Positions 1 to 8,574 of a DNA stretch of 42,751 bases are shown here, piece by piece. The stretch covers positions 1-42,751 of the forward strand of contig FONU01000026.1 in NCBI GenBank assembly GCA_900112995.1, in the 5' to 3' direction. Within the stretch, counting starts at the first letter, position 1. Each line of letters starts with the position of its first letter. The DNA comes from [Lactobacillus] rogosae. Lineage in GTDB: Bacteria > Bacillota > Clostridia > Lachnospirales > Lachnospiraceae. The notes beneath the pieces were generated by a model. The model had not been told where the DNA came from, did not search any database, and was given only the letters and a program-made list of their open reading frames with translations. A program made the translations under genes and the position numbers.

Positions 1-380
1 GGCAATAAGCACTCTGAAGACAGCCCTTGAAAAGGAAAACTACCCTAAAGTGATTTTGCATTCAGACCAGGGGGTACAGTTTACTTCATGGGAATTTGTA
101 AATTTTTGCAAAGAGAATAATATAACACAAAGTATGAGTAAGGCTGGCTGTCCTTATGATAATGCTCCCATGGAAAGATTTTATAACACTTTCAAAAGCA
201 ACTTTTATAACATAACTTCATTTTCAAATGTAGAGATGATAGATGAACTAACTATTAAATACATAAATTGGTATAACTATGTTCGCCCTCATTCATACAA
301 TAATTATTTAACACCAATGGAGGCTCGTTACAGGTAGGTATTTATCGAACAAAGTGTTACAAAAAAGCTTGACCACAACA
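1..380 (+). mobile_element. IS3-family insertion sequence, right end
   Basis: The transposase gene is followed by a short non-coding tail ending near CTTGACCACAACA at about 380. IS3 elements end in CA, and the leftward RepA_N-like gene loses its family resemblance at this point, so I place the end here. The left end lies outside the window, and neither the inverted repeat nor a target duplication can be confirmed. Confidence 0.5.
2..337 (+). CDS. IS3-family transposase OrfB, C-terminal part (cut by window edge)
   Basis: This is the C-terminal part of a DDE transposase of the IS3/IS150 type, which cuts and joins element ends. The frame is open from the first bases, so the gene starts outside the window. 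Visible motifs are HSDQGVQF with the second catalytic Asp, CPYDNAPMERF with the catalytic Glu, and the closing YINWYNYVRPHSYNNYLTPMEA typical of rve domains in this family (shown here in part as YNYVRPH). It stops about 40 bases before the inferred right end of the element. Family assignment is sure; the exact IS is not known. Confidence 0.88.
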   Translation, partial: AISTLKTALEKENYPKVILHSDQGVQFTSWEFVNFCKENNITQSMSKAGCPYDNAPMERFYNTFKSNFYNITSFSNVEMIDELTIKYINWYNYVRPHSYNNYLTPMEARYR

Positions 381-670
381 CGTCCTTTGTCTGCTCTTCG
401 TTTTTCTATCAACCCTGCTGATACAAGTTCATTCATGTTACTCTTGATAGCAGATACGCTTCTGCCAAGTTCCTGCGCCAAGTCCTCAAGCTTGTATAAC
501 ACATAGACTCTTCCAAACTCATCCACGCGATTATTACTGATGGATAGATTAGTTCGATTGAGAAGCTTTGCATATAGAACTAAGGCAGTGCTGCTTATTC
601 CAATTCCATATAAGTCATTAGGAACAACGGAGTAATTGGTAAGCTTCGTTTTTACATCTACAAATCTCAA
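308..670 (-). pseudogene. RepA_N-like winged-helix replication protein, truncated by the IS
   Basis: The protein resembles the N-terminal domain of plasmid and ICE replication initiators (RepA_N): VPNDLYGIGISSTALVLYAK, then DEFGRVYVLYKLEDLAQELG, then an HTH-like stretch SVSAIKSNMNELVSAGLIEK. Such proteins continue well beyond this domain. Here only about 97 family-like residues remain, and the last roughly 24 codons (308-380) read into the IS end. The best start is a TTG at 670 preceded by GGAG at 6 bases; an ATG at 685 has its GGGAGG directly against it. It overlaps the end of the next upstream gene, which suggests one operon. Loss of the C-terminus probably makes it inactive. Confidence 0.6.
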
Positions 671-1452
671 TAGTTGCTCCACCATCCTCCCGTCTTGTTC
701 AGATGATGGGTTGACTCGTAGTTTTCCAGACAGTTCTTAAGTCTTTCATACAAATCATTGAATTCATCAATTGGAACTAACATACACTTGTGATTCTTAC
801 CTTCAATCTCTGTAGTAATGAACCAATGACCAGAGACCATTTCCTGCGCAAGCATTCTGCGAATTCGATACTCTCTCCTGATTCTCTGGAACGGATTCCA
901 CCAACGTTTCAGACGTTTGATAGGCGAATCCATATCATTGGCTAAATCCTTCATACAGTCAGTTCCAATGCTAACGGTATCCAGATTCATGATTCGCTTC
1001 TCGCAGAACCCTGATAAGCGCTTACCTCGATAATAAGAAAGTCTCTCTTCCAAGTCTTTCATCTTCTCCTCGGATTCTCTTTTCTGCTTATCGAGTTCAT
1101 ACTGTAAATTTCTAATCTCATACTTGGCATCACTCAAGTCTGTTTCCAATCCTTTGATTTCATAAAATCTTTTGTCATACAAATTCCAATCAAAGAGCAA
1201 TTGCAAATTCTCCTCGAAGTCAAGGATTTCCTCCTTATTCAGTTCCATAGTTTCCGCTTCCTCATCTACGATAATCATCCCAGGATTACCTCCTCTGATT
1301 GCCGTAATATAGGAACACGCCGTTGACTCTGGTTTGTGACAATCCAGCATCAAATGTGCTTTGATATCGTCAAACGATACCGGACCATCATACAACAGTT
1401 CATAAATCTCGTTGTAGCTATATACATGCTTCAACTGTTCCACTAATTCCAT
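667..1452 (-). CDS. Coiled-coil protein of unknown function
   Basis: I do not recognise the 261-aa product. Residues about 1-95 look like a small globular domain (SFDDIKAHLML with a Cys/His pair). Residues about 100-145 are a clear charged coiled coil (heptad Leu with many Lys/Glu/Arg). A basic segment follows around 175-205 (SPIKRLKRWWNPFQRIRREY), and there is a C-terminal alpha/beta stretch. AAAGGAG lies about 9 bases before the ATG at 1452. The gene ends inside the start of the RepA_N-like gene, so the two are probably co-transcribed parts of a plasmid-like or ICE replication module. The basic patch could bind DNA, but that is a guess. Confidence 0.65.
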   Translation of the reverse strand: MELVEQLKHVYSYNEIYELLYDGPVSFDDIKAHLMLDCHKPESTACSYITAIRGGNPGMIIVDEEAETMELNKEEILDFEENLQLLFDWNLYDKRFYEIKGLETDLSDAKYEIRNLQYELDKQKRESEEKMKDLEERLSYYRGKRLSGFCEKRIMNLDTVSIGTDCMKDLANDMDSPIKRLKRWWNPFQRIRREYRIRRMLAQEMVSGHWFITTEIEGKNHKCMLVPIDEFNDLYERLKNCLENYESTHHLNKTGGWWSNY

Positions 1453-1733
1453 AATTCATCATCTCCTTTCACCCAAACTGAAATTAGTTGTAATTTATTG
1501 CTTACATAAGGTACTTGGAGCCTCAAAAAGCTGATTGCAAAAAATTCTCAAAACTTTTTGTAATTTCTCATCCGCTCCTTTCACAATACATTTGGGTTGA
1601 AAAAAAGCTGATTACTAAATCTGGCGCAAAAAAGTTGCAAATTTTTTAAAATTTCCTGTACTTTATGTTCGGACATTCCGAATTCATGCTTCCGCCACCT
1701 ACGGAAAATCTGAATTCGAAACTCCGGGCACGC

Positions 1734-1760
1734 AAAAAGAGCGATGGCCATTCCATCGCC
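1734..1760 (-). terminator. Rho-independent terminator
   Basis: On the minus strand GCGATGG pairs with CCATCGC across a 5-base loop (1741-1759) and is followed by TCTTTTT (1734-1740). It would end leftward transcripts from the hairpin-rich region upstream. Confidence 0.6.
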
Positions 1761-2010
1761 CTTTCGGATAATCTGAATACTTTATTTCATTTTTCTTCTC
1801 AAATTGTGTCGGAACACTTCATATCTCGTTCTGCAGAGACTCTGCAAAATCGCCTAAAGTTCTGTTCGGATGATCCAAATAGCGAACTCAATGTTTTAGG
1901 CGAATTTTCCAACAATCTAAACGCTTGCCGTGAAAGCCTAGTAAAATCAAGGCTTGCAGCAACTTTACAACTGATCTTCCAACAAGTGGATTTGGTCATA
2001 AACTAATAAC
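1734..2010 (-). ncRNA. Candidate structured RNA on the minus strand
   Basis: No convincing protein frame is present. Read leftward, the stretch has a stem AAGCC/GGCTT (about 1935-1957), a 9-13 bp stem TTTAGGCGA/TCGCCTAAA (1895-1903 with 1850-1858, extending with one bulge), a perfect palindrome TGCAGAG-A-CTCTGCA (1832-1846), and finally a terminator. Successive hairpins ending in a terminator suggest a small RNA or the 3' leader of a lost gene. I cannot name a known RNA family and see no clear promoter. Confidence 0.3.
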
Positions 2011-2102
2011 AGGATACGCATAAAGTTGTATGGCAATTTACGCAAGAAAGACGTTCTCCTATGTCGTCCGCAAAGGGAATTCCCTTCCCCTAAATATGGC
2101 AA

Positions 2103-2185
2103 AAGCACTTCTGGTCCAATGGACCAAAAGTGCTTAACTGTAAATTGAGACAAGTTTTGGTCAAGTTGACCAAAAGTACTTATCT
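2103..2185 (-). terminator. Tandem palindromes after the STAND gene, likely terminators
   Basis: AAGCACTTcTGGTCCA-A-TGGACCAaAAGTGCTT (2103-2135) is a 33-bp near-perfect palindrome with one mismatched pair. A second related palindrome (TTTTGGTCAA-G-TTGACCAAAA, about 2155-2175) lies 20 bp away. On the minus strand the 2103-2135 stem is followed by TTTT. They lie directly after the stop of the large leftward gene. They share the core GGTC..GACC, so they could also be paired protein-binding sites. Confidence 0.5.
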
Positions 2186-2202
2186 CTTAACCACAAAACA
2201 CA

Positions 2203-5200
2203 TTAACGCTCCATTAATTTTCTGCTCAAATCTCTTACTTGTCCAATTTGCTTTTCGAACATCACATCCCACAATCCCAAGCACTTTTCTGCTACATCCT
2301 GATCTAATCCATTGTCTGAATTAGCAGTTTCATCATATAATGCAATTATGAGTTTTGAAATATCGCTTTCTATTCCCCATTGAGTTGCTAGTTCTTCCAG
2401 AGGCGTACTAAGTACATTTTCACACAAAGCAATTATTACTTCAGCATAGTCTTTTACTGAGCATGCATTCTCTTCCAAAAAATGCACAAATGAATAAACC
2501 ATTCTTTTACTTACCTTTGATTTCATAATTTCCCTTAGGAATTCCGAATCACACCCTACATCAACAAGATTATCATAAAACATACTACCTAATGGCATTT
2601 CAACATCAACCTCAGAATTCTTGTACTTCAAAATAATTGCTTTACCTATTTCACGATATTCATCGAATCTAAGATATATGACCGCCATATGTAAAATCGC
2701 CTTTACTTGTTCTTCATTCAGTTGCTCCATATTAGACATCACATCTTTAAACTCGTTATACCTAATGTAAAATTCACAAATCGAATATCCACCCATTTGC
2801 ACAAGTCGCTTATCATTTGTCTCAAAACACCTTTGAATTATCAATAAAACACTCTCTTTATATTTGGAATATAATCTAAAAAACATACCCTTCGAATCAT
2901 AAAAGCCTGCCATTCTAACATCCGACTCATACACACGAAGTATTCTTTCTTCTGCCCATTCTCTATCAATATTATATATAGGCCATAATGCATAAAAGCA
3001 AGCCATTCTAACAGCCTCATCATCATCTAATGTGAGTTTATCTATAACATCTTTAAACTCTACAAACAACGCTTGATTATCCCATAGAAGATGACCTATT
3101 GCACTTATTGCATGACCTCTCATACAATTTAAAGATCTGCTTATCAACTCCTCACAATTCAATTCCTTATTATCTTTTATTTCCTTCTCTTCTTCTCCTT
3201 CTTCATAGTAAACAGCAATTTCCTTTAATTTCTCTATCACCTCATCAGACCAAGAATAAATCTTTACTTTTTCAATTATTCCGCAAAAATGTAACGCCCT
3301 CTGACTTCTCATATCACAAGGAAATTCACTAAACATTTGCTCCCAAAGATTTTTCTCAACTAGTTCAATAGCATCTGAAAACTCAGCACCCGAATACATT
3401 GCATCGATATAAGCTGGTACAACATTTTCTTTATTTTCAATGACAATTTTTATCATTTCAACAGGCTCATCTTTCACCGCAGACTGAAAATCTCCTACAT
3501 ACATGCTTAGTGAACTTTCTATAAATCCACCGTCCACTTCTTTCCAGTGTGAGCGATTTCTATCGGCTATTTTATCGTTTGTAATAATTTGTAGCCATTG
3601 TTTTTTTCCTATCCTTTTACCAGCAACAGGTGATTTTACCCAACCCGAATGTCCATCTCCATTGATATACCGGTCTGTTTTTCCTTGAAATTTTCTATCA
3701 AGCACATTTAATAAATCCCTATACTTGGATGTGAGGCGTTCATGCGTAACGCACTGTAATATATGATACTGAAAATCTCCCCAAAAGCTCCAATATACGC
3801 GTGAATATTCTTTTTGTTGATTATACTCTATTCTCCGCTTATACCATTCAGAACTTTGTGGCGAAACATATTTTTCCACTGCTCCAAGAAATGTATTCAG
3901 ACACTCTTCTGTGCAATATTTAGTATGAACCTTAAGGGCTTTCTTGACTAATTCTAATTGATCCTCTGCTCCACTTGTGCGATCGAATATCTTTTTATCA
4001 AAATCTCCCGTTAAATATTCAACAACCTGGTTACTATATGATTCTGGCAGAAACTGCAAACCATGCAAAATTAATTCGTTAAAAATAGCATAATTCCTCC
4101 CCATATAAGGAGCATAATATTTCCAAAAATATTCCGCGTCTGTCGCGATTATCGCAACATTAGCCTTTTTCAACAACTCAACAGCCGCTCTTTCCAAACT
4201 CCTACGCTGAAAAAAACTTCCCGACCAATCACTAAAATATAATTCATCTGCATCTTGTAACGGAATATATTGTGTCAATTCATCCAATACATACTTAGCC
4301 TCTTGCAACAAATATGAATCTGTTATAGCAAGAAGTTCTTCCTCATATCGATACACATTTTTTGCCTTAGATATAATTTTATTTTTTAACCAAAACGATA
4401 TCAGTCTAATCGTTCTTGATTCGCAATGCTTCATCATTGCTTTAACATCTATATACAGTTCCTGTGACCATACTGGATACTTATTATAAAACAACATTCT
4501 TAGTTCAAACAGCTCGTCACTTTCTTCCATGATATCATGCAAAAAGCATCCCATAAATTTTTTATCATCTTCTTCGTTTACAAATGAATGTTTTTTGATA
4601 AACGCAATGTCTTCAATATCCAAGTCCGGACTAATACTTTTAAGCAAAACAAAGACAGTACTTTTCTTTTTATCATCAGAAAACCACTGTTCCAAGATTC
4701 CGGATTCTCTTAATATAGTAATGTACGCATGTCTTCCGCACACAACATTATTTACAAAATAATCACGTTTGCCTTCATCTTTACATTCTCGTTTTACATA
4801 TTCTACAATCTTCTCATCTGGTTCGGATACTTGTCTCAAAATCTCATAAAATACATATTTTACATAAAATCTTATCTGTAAAGATTCTAATAATTGGATT
4901 CCGGCAGATAAAAAATCACCACTATCATAATCAAGCAAATTTTGCAAAAACATTTGAACCTGATAACGTTTACCTGGCGTTTGCTTATTTATTTCTCCTA
5001 CTATCTGTTCAATTTTATCTCCAGCAAAAAACTGCTCTGTCATCCTATTTGAAATAAAATAATCTAGAATCGATTGATGAACAAATCCAATTTTTTGTCC
5101 ATCTTTTATAAGCAATTCCGCATATACCAAATAGTCAAGTCCTCTTTCATCTACATTTAAGATTCTTTTTGGAGCGTATAGACGTCCTATTTTATCTAAT

Positions 5201-6330
5201 ACATCCACTGTATAATGCACTGTATCTCTAACTACTTTTTCATCTACACCAATGCTGTTACTTTTTTTGCAAATTTGCTGAAACCAAATATCTATCAAAT
5301 GACTAGTTGTCGTACAATCACCATATGTTGCCTCTTCATCTAGATGTTGCCATATATAGAGATTACTTGGCACTTGTAACAAACGCCTTGTTTTTAACGT
5401 TAAGTCCTCATATTTTTTCCCTACAACCCTTTTCACAACATTTTCATCAAAATCTTTTATTACTATTTTTTTCCATTCTACTCGATGAGTATCATCACCT
5501 TCTCTTTCAAACAAAGATTTAATATTGTTGTCATTGCGCAAATCATACTCTCTGCACACAAACACTATCACAATTTTCTTTGCTCTCTCATCGTTCAGAT
5601 ACCTAACTTGCCTAATCATTTCCATACAAACTGCCAATGCTTGGCTTGAATTGGCTTGTGTCCATCTCAATGCATCTAATTGATCCAAAACTAGCACTGC
5701 AGTTTTATCTTTAGAAATAGCATTAAGTGCATAAACTATTGAACCTGAAAAACCCAACTCTTGTCCCCAAATTTCGCTATTACCATGAGGAATTCTTCTA
5801 TCTAGTTTTATCGCAATGTATGGAATGTCCTCTCCCTCACAATAATTCAAAATAGCTTCTGTACATCCACTCTTTCCATATCCTGCATTTCCAGAAATAA
5901 CAAAAGATTGTTCATCATTTATTGCCTCAATACATTCTCCAAATTCATTTCTGTCAATTAAGCCTTCCTTCAATGGTTTAAAACTGCCTCTGTACTCCCT
6001 ATTGATTAGTTCAACCTGTGGAATAATACGTTTATCTCCATCCAACATACGCATACGTATGCCCTGTTTTGTAAAATATTCTCTTAACTCTAACGCGGTT
6101 ATTTCTTTCGCATAGATATCGGAATCAATAACCAATGCGACAAATGCATTGTATACACTCTCTTTATCTGTGGCAAAATAATAACTTATTTCCTGTGATA
6201 TGCTTTCTTGTAATGTATATTCTGACATTTGTTTAAAACTAGTACGTCGCAAAAAGTCGATACTCTTCGCTACACCTGCAGATTCAGAAACCTCTATCCC
6301 CATTCCTTTGCAAAAGTCTTTGTATGAATT
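2203..6330 (-). pseudogene. STAND NTPase with helical repeats: 3' part of an interrupted Avs-like defence gene
   Basis: This segment encodes the NTPase and sensor part of a large STAND ATPase. Counting from the internal ATG at 6303 (1366 codons), a P-loop GNAGYGKS lies at 138-145 and a Walker B LVLDQLD at 204-210, followed by a winged-helix-like region. The last roughly 900 residues are helical, repeat-like and without catalytic motifs, as in STAND sensors. No good start exists: AAAGGA abuts the ATG at 6303 with no spacing, and the frame stays open upstream for nine codons to a Gln codon at 6331-6333 where the integrated element begins. That codon is in frame with the nuclease fragment ending at 23096. 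Rejoined, the protein has about 1553 residues: nuclease, STAND, repeats. Known relatives (Avs proteins) sense phage proteins and cut DNA; that role here is inferred. As it stands the gene is split and probably inactive. Confidence 0.82.
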
Positions 6331-6333
6331 CTG
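6331..6333. other. Left attachment core of the integrated element (CTG)
   Basis: CTG here and at 23096-23098 is the only sequence common to both junctions in matching frame. Left flank TATGAATT-CTG joined to right flank CAATTTTAT gives the inferred empty site GAATTCTGCAATTTT. Serine recombinases cross over at a 2-bp core, so CT or TG would be the true core. The position is inferred from gene continuity, not from an observed empty site. Confidence 0.7.
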
Positions 6334-6388
6334 AATTTCCTTACCCCGTCTCCCTTAATTAAAGATATTGTTGGGTAAAAAAGAAAGG

Positions 6389-8011
6389 TCAGTCGATTTT
6401 GCCGATGAAGCGGTAGTAGATTTCTACTTCCTGCTCACGGCTTCCGTCCTCGCCCTTGACAGCTTCGTGGACGGTTATTTTTTCAATTAGAGTGTTCAGA
6501 AGTTCGGCGGTCAGCTCCACAGGGTTGACATACTGTTTCATCAGGGCAATCCACTTTTCAGCATCCGCTGCGGTCTGTACGGCGGCTTCCATCGTTTCGT
6601 GAAGCTGTCTTATTTTTGTTTCAAGCTCCTTTTGCTCGTTCTGGTACTTCTCGGACAGCATATTGAAGTTATACTCGGTTATGCGTCCGGCAGACCAGTC
6701 CTCATACATTTTAGCAAACAGCCCGTCAACCTCGGCTTTACGCTTCTCTGCCTTTTTCAGCTCCGCAGCCTGCTTTTTCTTCGCAGAGTTTCTTTCCCTG
6801 TCGCTGGCATTGAGCAGGCGTTTCAGCAGCTTGTCCTCGTCTTTCTGTGCCAGCATAGACCAGTATTGCAGTCTTGCAAGCACATAGGCATACAGTACAT
6901 CATAGCGGATATAGTGCATGGAACACTGGCGTAATCCCTGCCCGTTCTTGCTGCAATGGTAGTACCCGTATGGGTTCTTATTCTGCTTGTTTTCCCCATA
7001 GGCTAAAGACCATCCGCAGTCTGCACATTTTATCAATCCTGCGAAAATCTGTGTCGTACCGTTTCTGCGTTTCCTGCGTCTGCTTGCAATCAGCTCCTGA
7101 ACTTTTTGGAACACTTCTTCAGAAATGATGGCTTCGTGGGTATTTTCCACACGATACCATTCTTCCTGCGGCTTCCGCACCTTTTTCTTGTTCTTGAATG
7201 AAATGTTGCTCTGCTTGTTGTGAATGCTGTGACCGATGTAGGTTTCCTCTTTCAAAATGCTCTTGACCTGTGCTATCGTCCACGCATAGGCTTTTTCTGC
7301 GGGCGCACCGGCGTAGATATTGGCGAAAGTCCCGTATCTTTCATAGTTCAGCCAGCCGGGGGTAGGTACTTTTTCCTCCACCAGAATCCGTGTAATGCTG
7401 GCGGCTCCACGCCCGTGTACAGCAAGGTCAAAAATCTTCTCTACAATCCAGCGTGTTTCCGGGTCGATCAGAAGATGACCTTTTTTGTCCGGGTCTTTTA
7501 CATAGCCCAGCGGTGCATAGGCTCCATAGTGTGCGCCATTGGCAAATCTTGTGTGCATGGCAGCCTTGACCTTTTTGCTGGTCTGTCGGGCGTGCATTTC
7601 ATTCAGGATGTTTAAGAACGGTGCAAGCTCGCTTTCTCCGTTGATGGTGTCCACATTGTCATTGATGGCAATGTAGCGTACTCCCTTGCTGGGGAAATAG
7701 ATTTCCGTGTACTGACCGGTCAGGATATAGTTTCTTCCCAGACGGGATAAGTCCTTTGTGACAACGCAGTTGATTTTCCCGTCTTCGATGTCATCAATCA
7801 TCCTTTGGAAACTTGGACGCTCGAAATTTGTCCCACTCCATCCGTCGTCAATGTACTCGTCTACAACGGTCAGCCCATGCTCTGCGGCATACTGTCTAAG
7901 CATCATGCGCTGGGTCTGGATACTGCCGCTTTCCCCCTGTAATTCATCGTCACGGCTCAATCTCAAATATAGTGCAGTGTTATAAATCGTTGTATTGTAT
8001 GGTTGTTTCAC
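6389..8011 (-). CDS. Large serine recombinase (TnpX-like integrase)
   Basis: This 540-aa enzyme would cut and rejoin the element ends at a short core. The N-terminal resolvase domain begins ALYLRLSRDDEL with the nucleophilic Ser, then has SIQTQRMML, and VTKDLSRLGRNYI in the catalytic core. The recombinase domain follows (GAYAPLGYVKDPD). A zinc ribbon comes next (CADCGWS... then HCS...QCS), and a coiled coil at about 420-500 controls synapsis. The start is GTG at 8011, with AAGGAGG 10 bases upstream; the frame extends further up without a ribosome site. The gene is the first of the element and reads outward toward the left attachment site about 55 bp away, the usual layout. Direction control is probably by the excisionase at 13.0 kb. 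Confidence 0.93.
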   Translation of the reverse strand: MKQPYNTTIYNTALYLRLSRDDELQGESGSIQTQRMMLRQYAAEHGLTVVDEYIDDGWSGTNFERPSFQRMIDDIEDGKINCVVTKDLSRLGRNYILTGQYTEIYFPSKGVRYIAINDNVDTINGESELAPFLNILNEMHARQTSKKVKAAMHTRFANGAHYGAYAPLGYVKDPDKKGHLLIDPETRWIVEKIFDLAVHGRGAASITRILVEEKVPTPGWLNYERYGTFANIYAGAPAEKAYAWTIAQVKSILKEETYIGHSIHNKQSNISFKNKKKVRKPQEEWYRVENTHEAIISEEVFQKVQELIASRRRKRRNGTTQIFAGLIKCADCGWSLAYGENKQNKNPYGYYHCSKNGQGLRQCSMHYIRYDVLYAYVLARLQYWSMLAQKDEDKLLKRLLNASDRERNSAKKKQAAELKKAEKRKAEVDGLFAKMYEDWSAGRITEYNFNMLSEKYQNEQKELETKIRQLHETMEAAVQTAADAEKWIALMKQYVNPVELTAELLNTLIEKITVHEAVKGEDGSREQEVEIYYRFIGKID

Positions 8012-8118
8012 GGTTAAAAATCCTCCTTCTAAAAGAAACAACCCACGCTTATACAATACTCGCTGGTACAAGTATATCATAAGCGTGGGCTGATTGACAG
8101 TCGTTATTCCGTATTTTT

Positions 8119-8304
8119 TCAGGAAGCGGCGGCAGCGTGCTGGATCACATCTTCCAGCAGGCTGTCAAGCGGCTTCCCATCCTGTGCGAAATGCTCCGAT
8201 ACCTTGATACGGACTTTCCCCATGACAAAATACTGGGTGCCGTCTTTTTCGGTAAGCAGGGTGCCGCTGTTTTTGTTATTGCTCTCGTTTTTGCTTTTTG
8301 CCAT
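8119..8304 (-). CDS. tnpW: TnpW-like transposon protein
   Basis: This 61-aa protein resembles TnpW of Tn4451-type elements: a charged N-terminus, then TQYFVMGKVRIKVSEHF, then a short helical tail (PLDSLLEDVIQHAA). Its function is not established in the family. GGAGG lies 9 bases before the ATG. It sits directly upstream of the recombinase in the same direction and may belong to the excision or integration machinery. Confidence 0.75.
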   Translation of the reverse strand: MAKSKNESNNKNSGTLLTEKDGTQYFVMGKVRIKVSEHFAQDGKPLDSLLEDVIQHAAAAS

Positions 8305-8380
8305 AGGCAGTTACCTCCATAAATGAAATATGCCCGACAAGGGAATGTCAGACAGGTGTACAGCCGCAGACTGTCTCCGT

Positions 8381-8565
8381 GTCAACCAAACCGTGTCAAC
8401 CGGCAGAAAAGACTTTGAAAACAATCCATAGGCGCTCTATTATTACTTTTTACTTTTTCTTTGATTTCTTGGTTGACATGGTTGACAAAGGAGAGAAATG
8501 CCCCAAATATCAGGCTTTTCCCCGTCAACCGGCTGTCAACCAAAGCGTCAACCAAACTGTCAACC
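8381..8565. repeat. GTCAACC iteron-like cluster
   Basis: GTCAACC occurs at 8381, 8395, 8524, 8535, 8547 and 8559, with the complement GGTTGAC at 8471 and 8480. A ninth copy (8649) lies inside the vapE coding end. The four at 8524-8565 are spaced 11, 12 and 12 bp, one per helical turn. The cluster fills the gap between vapE and tnpW and flanks an AT-rich stretch (about 8440-8470). It looks like a replication origin or a multi-site operator. Confidence 0.6.
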
Positions 8566-8574
8566 GGTGGCTTT

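Larger units (their letters stand above)
1453..2202. other. 750-bp stretch without a supported gene
   Basis: Short frames occur on both strands but have no ribosome site or recognisable product. The stretch holds the hairpins and terminators listed separately. It also carries two related direct copies of CGGAnAATCTGAATwC (about 1701-1716 and 1765-1780). Confidence 0.5.

Noticed and set aside
1665-2006. Protein genes on either strand in the hairpin region
   Set aside because: Frames on both strands overlap almost fully, have no ribosome site and resemble no family; the hairpins and terminator argue for RNA.
2203-6303. A complete, independent STAND gene starting at the ATG 6303
   Set aside because: No spaced ribosome site, the frame is open upstream to the element edge, and the other fragment continues it in frame.
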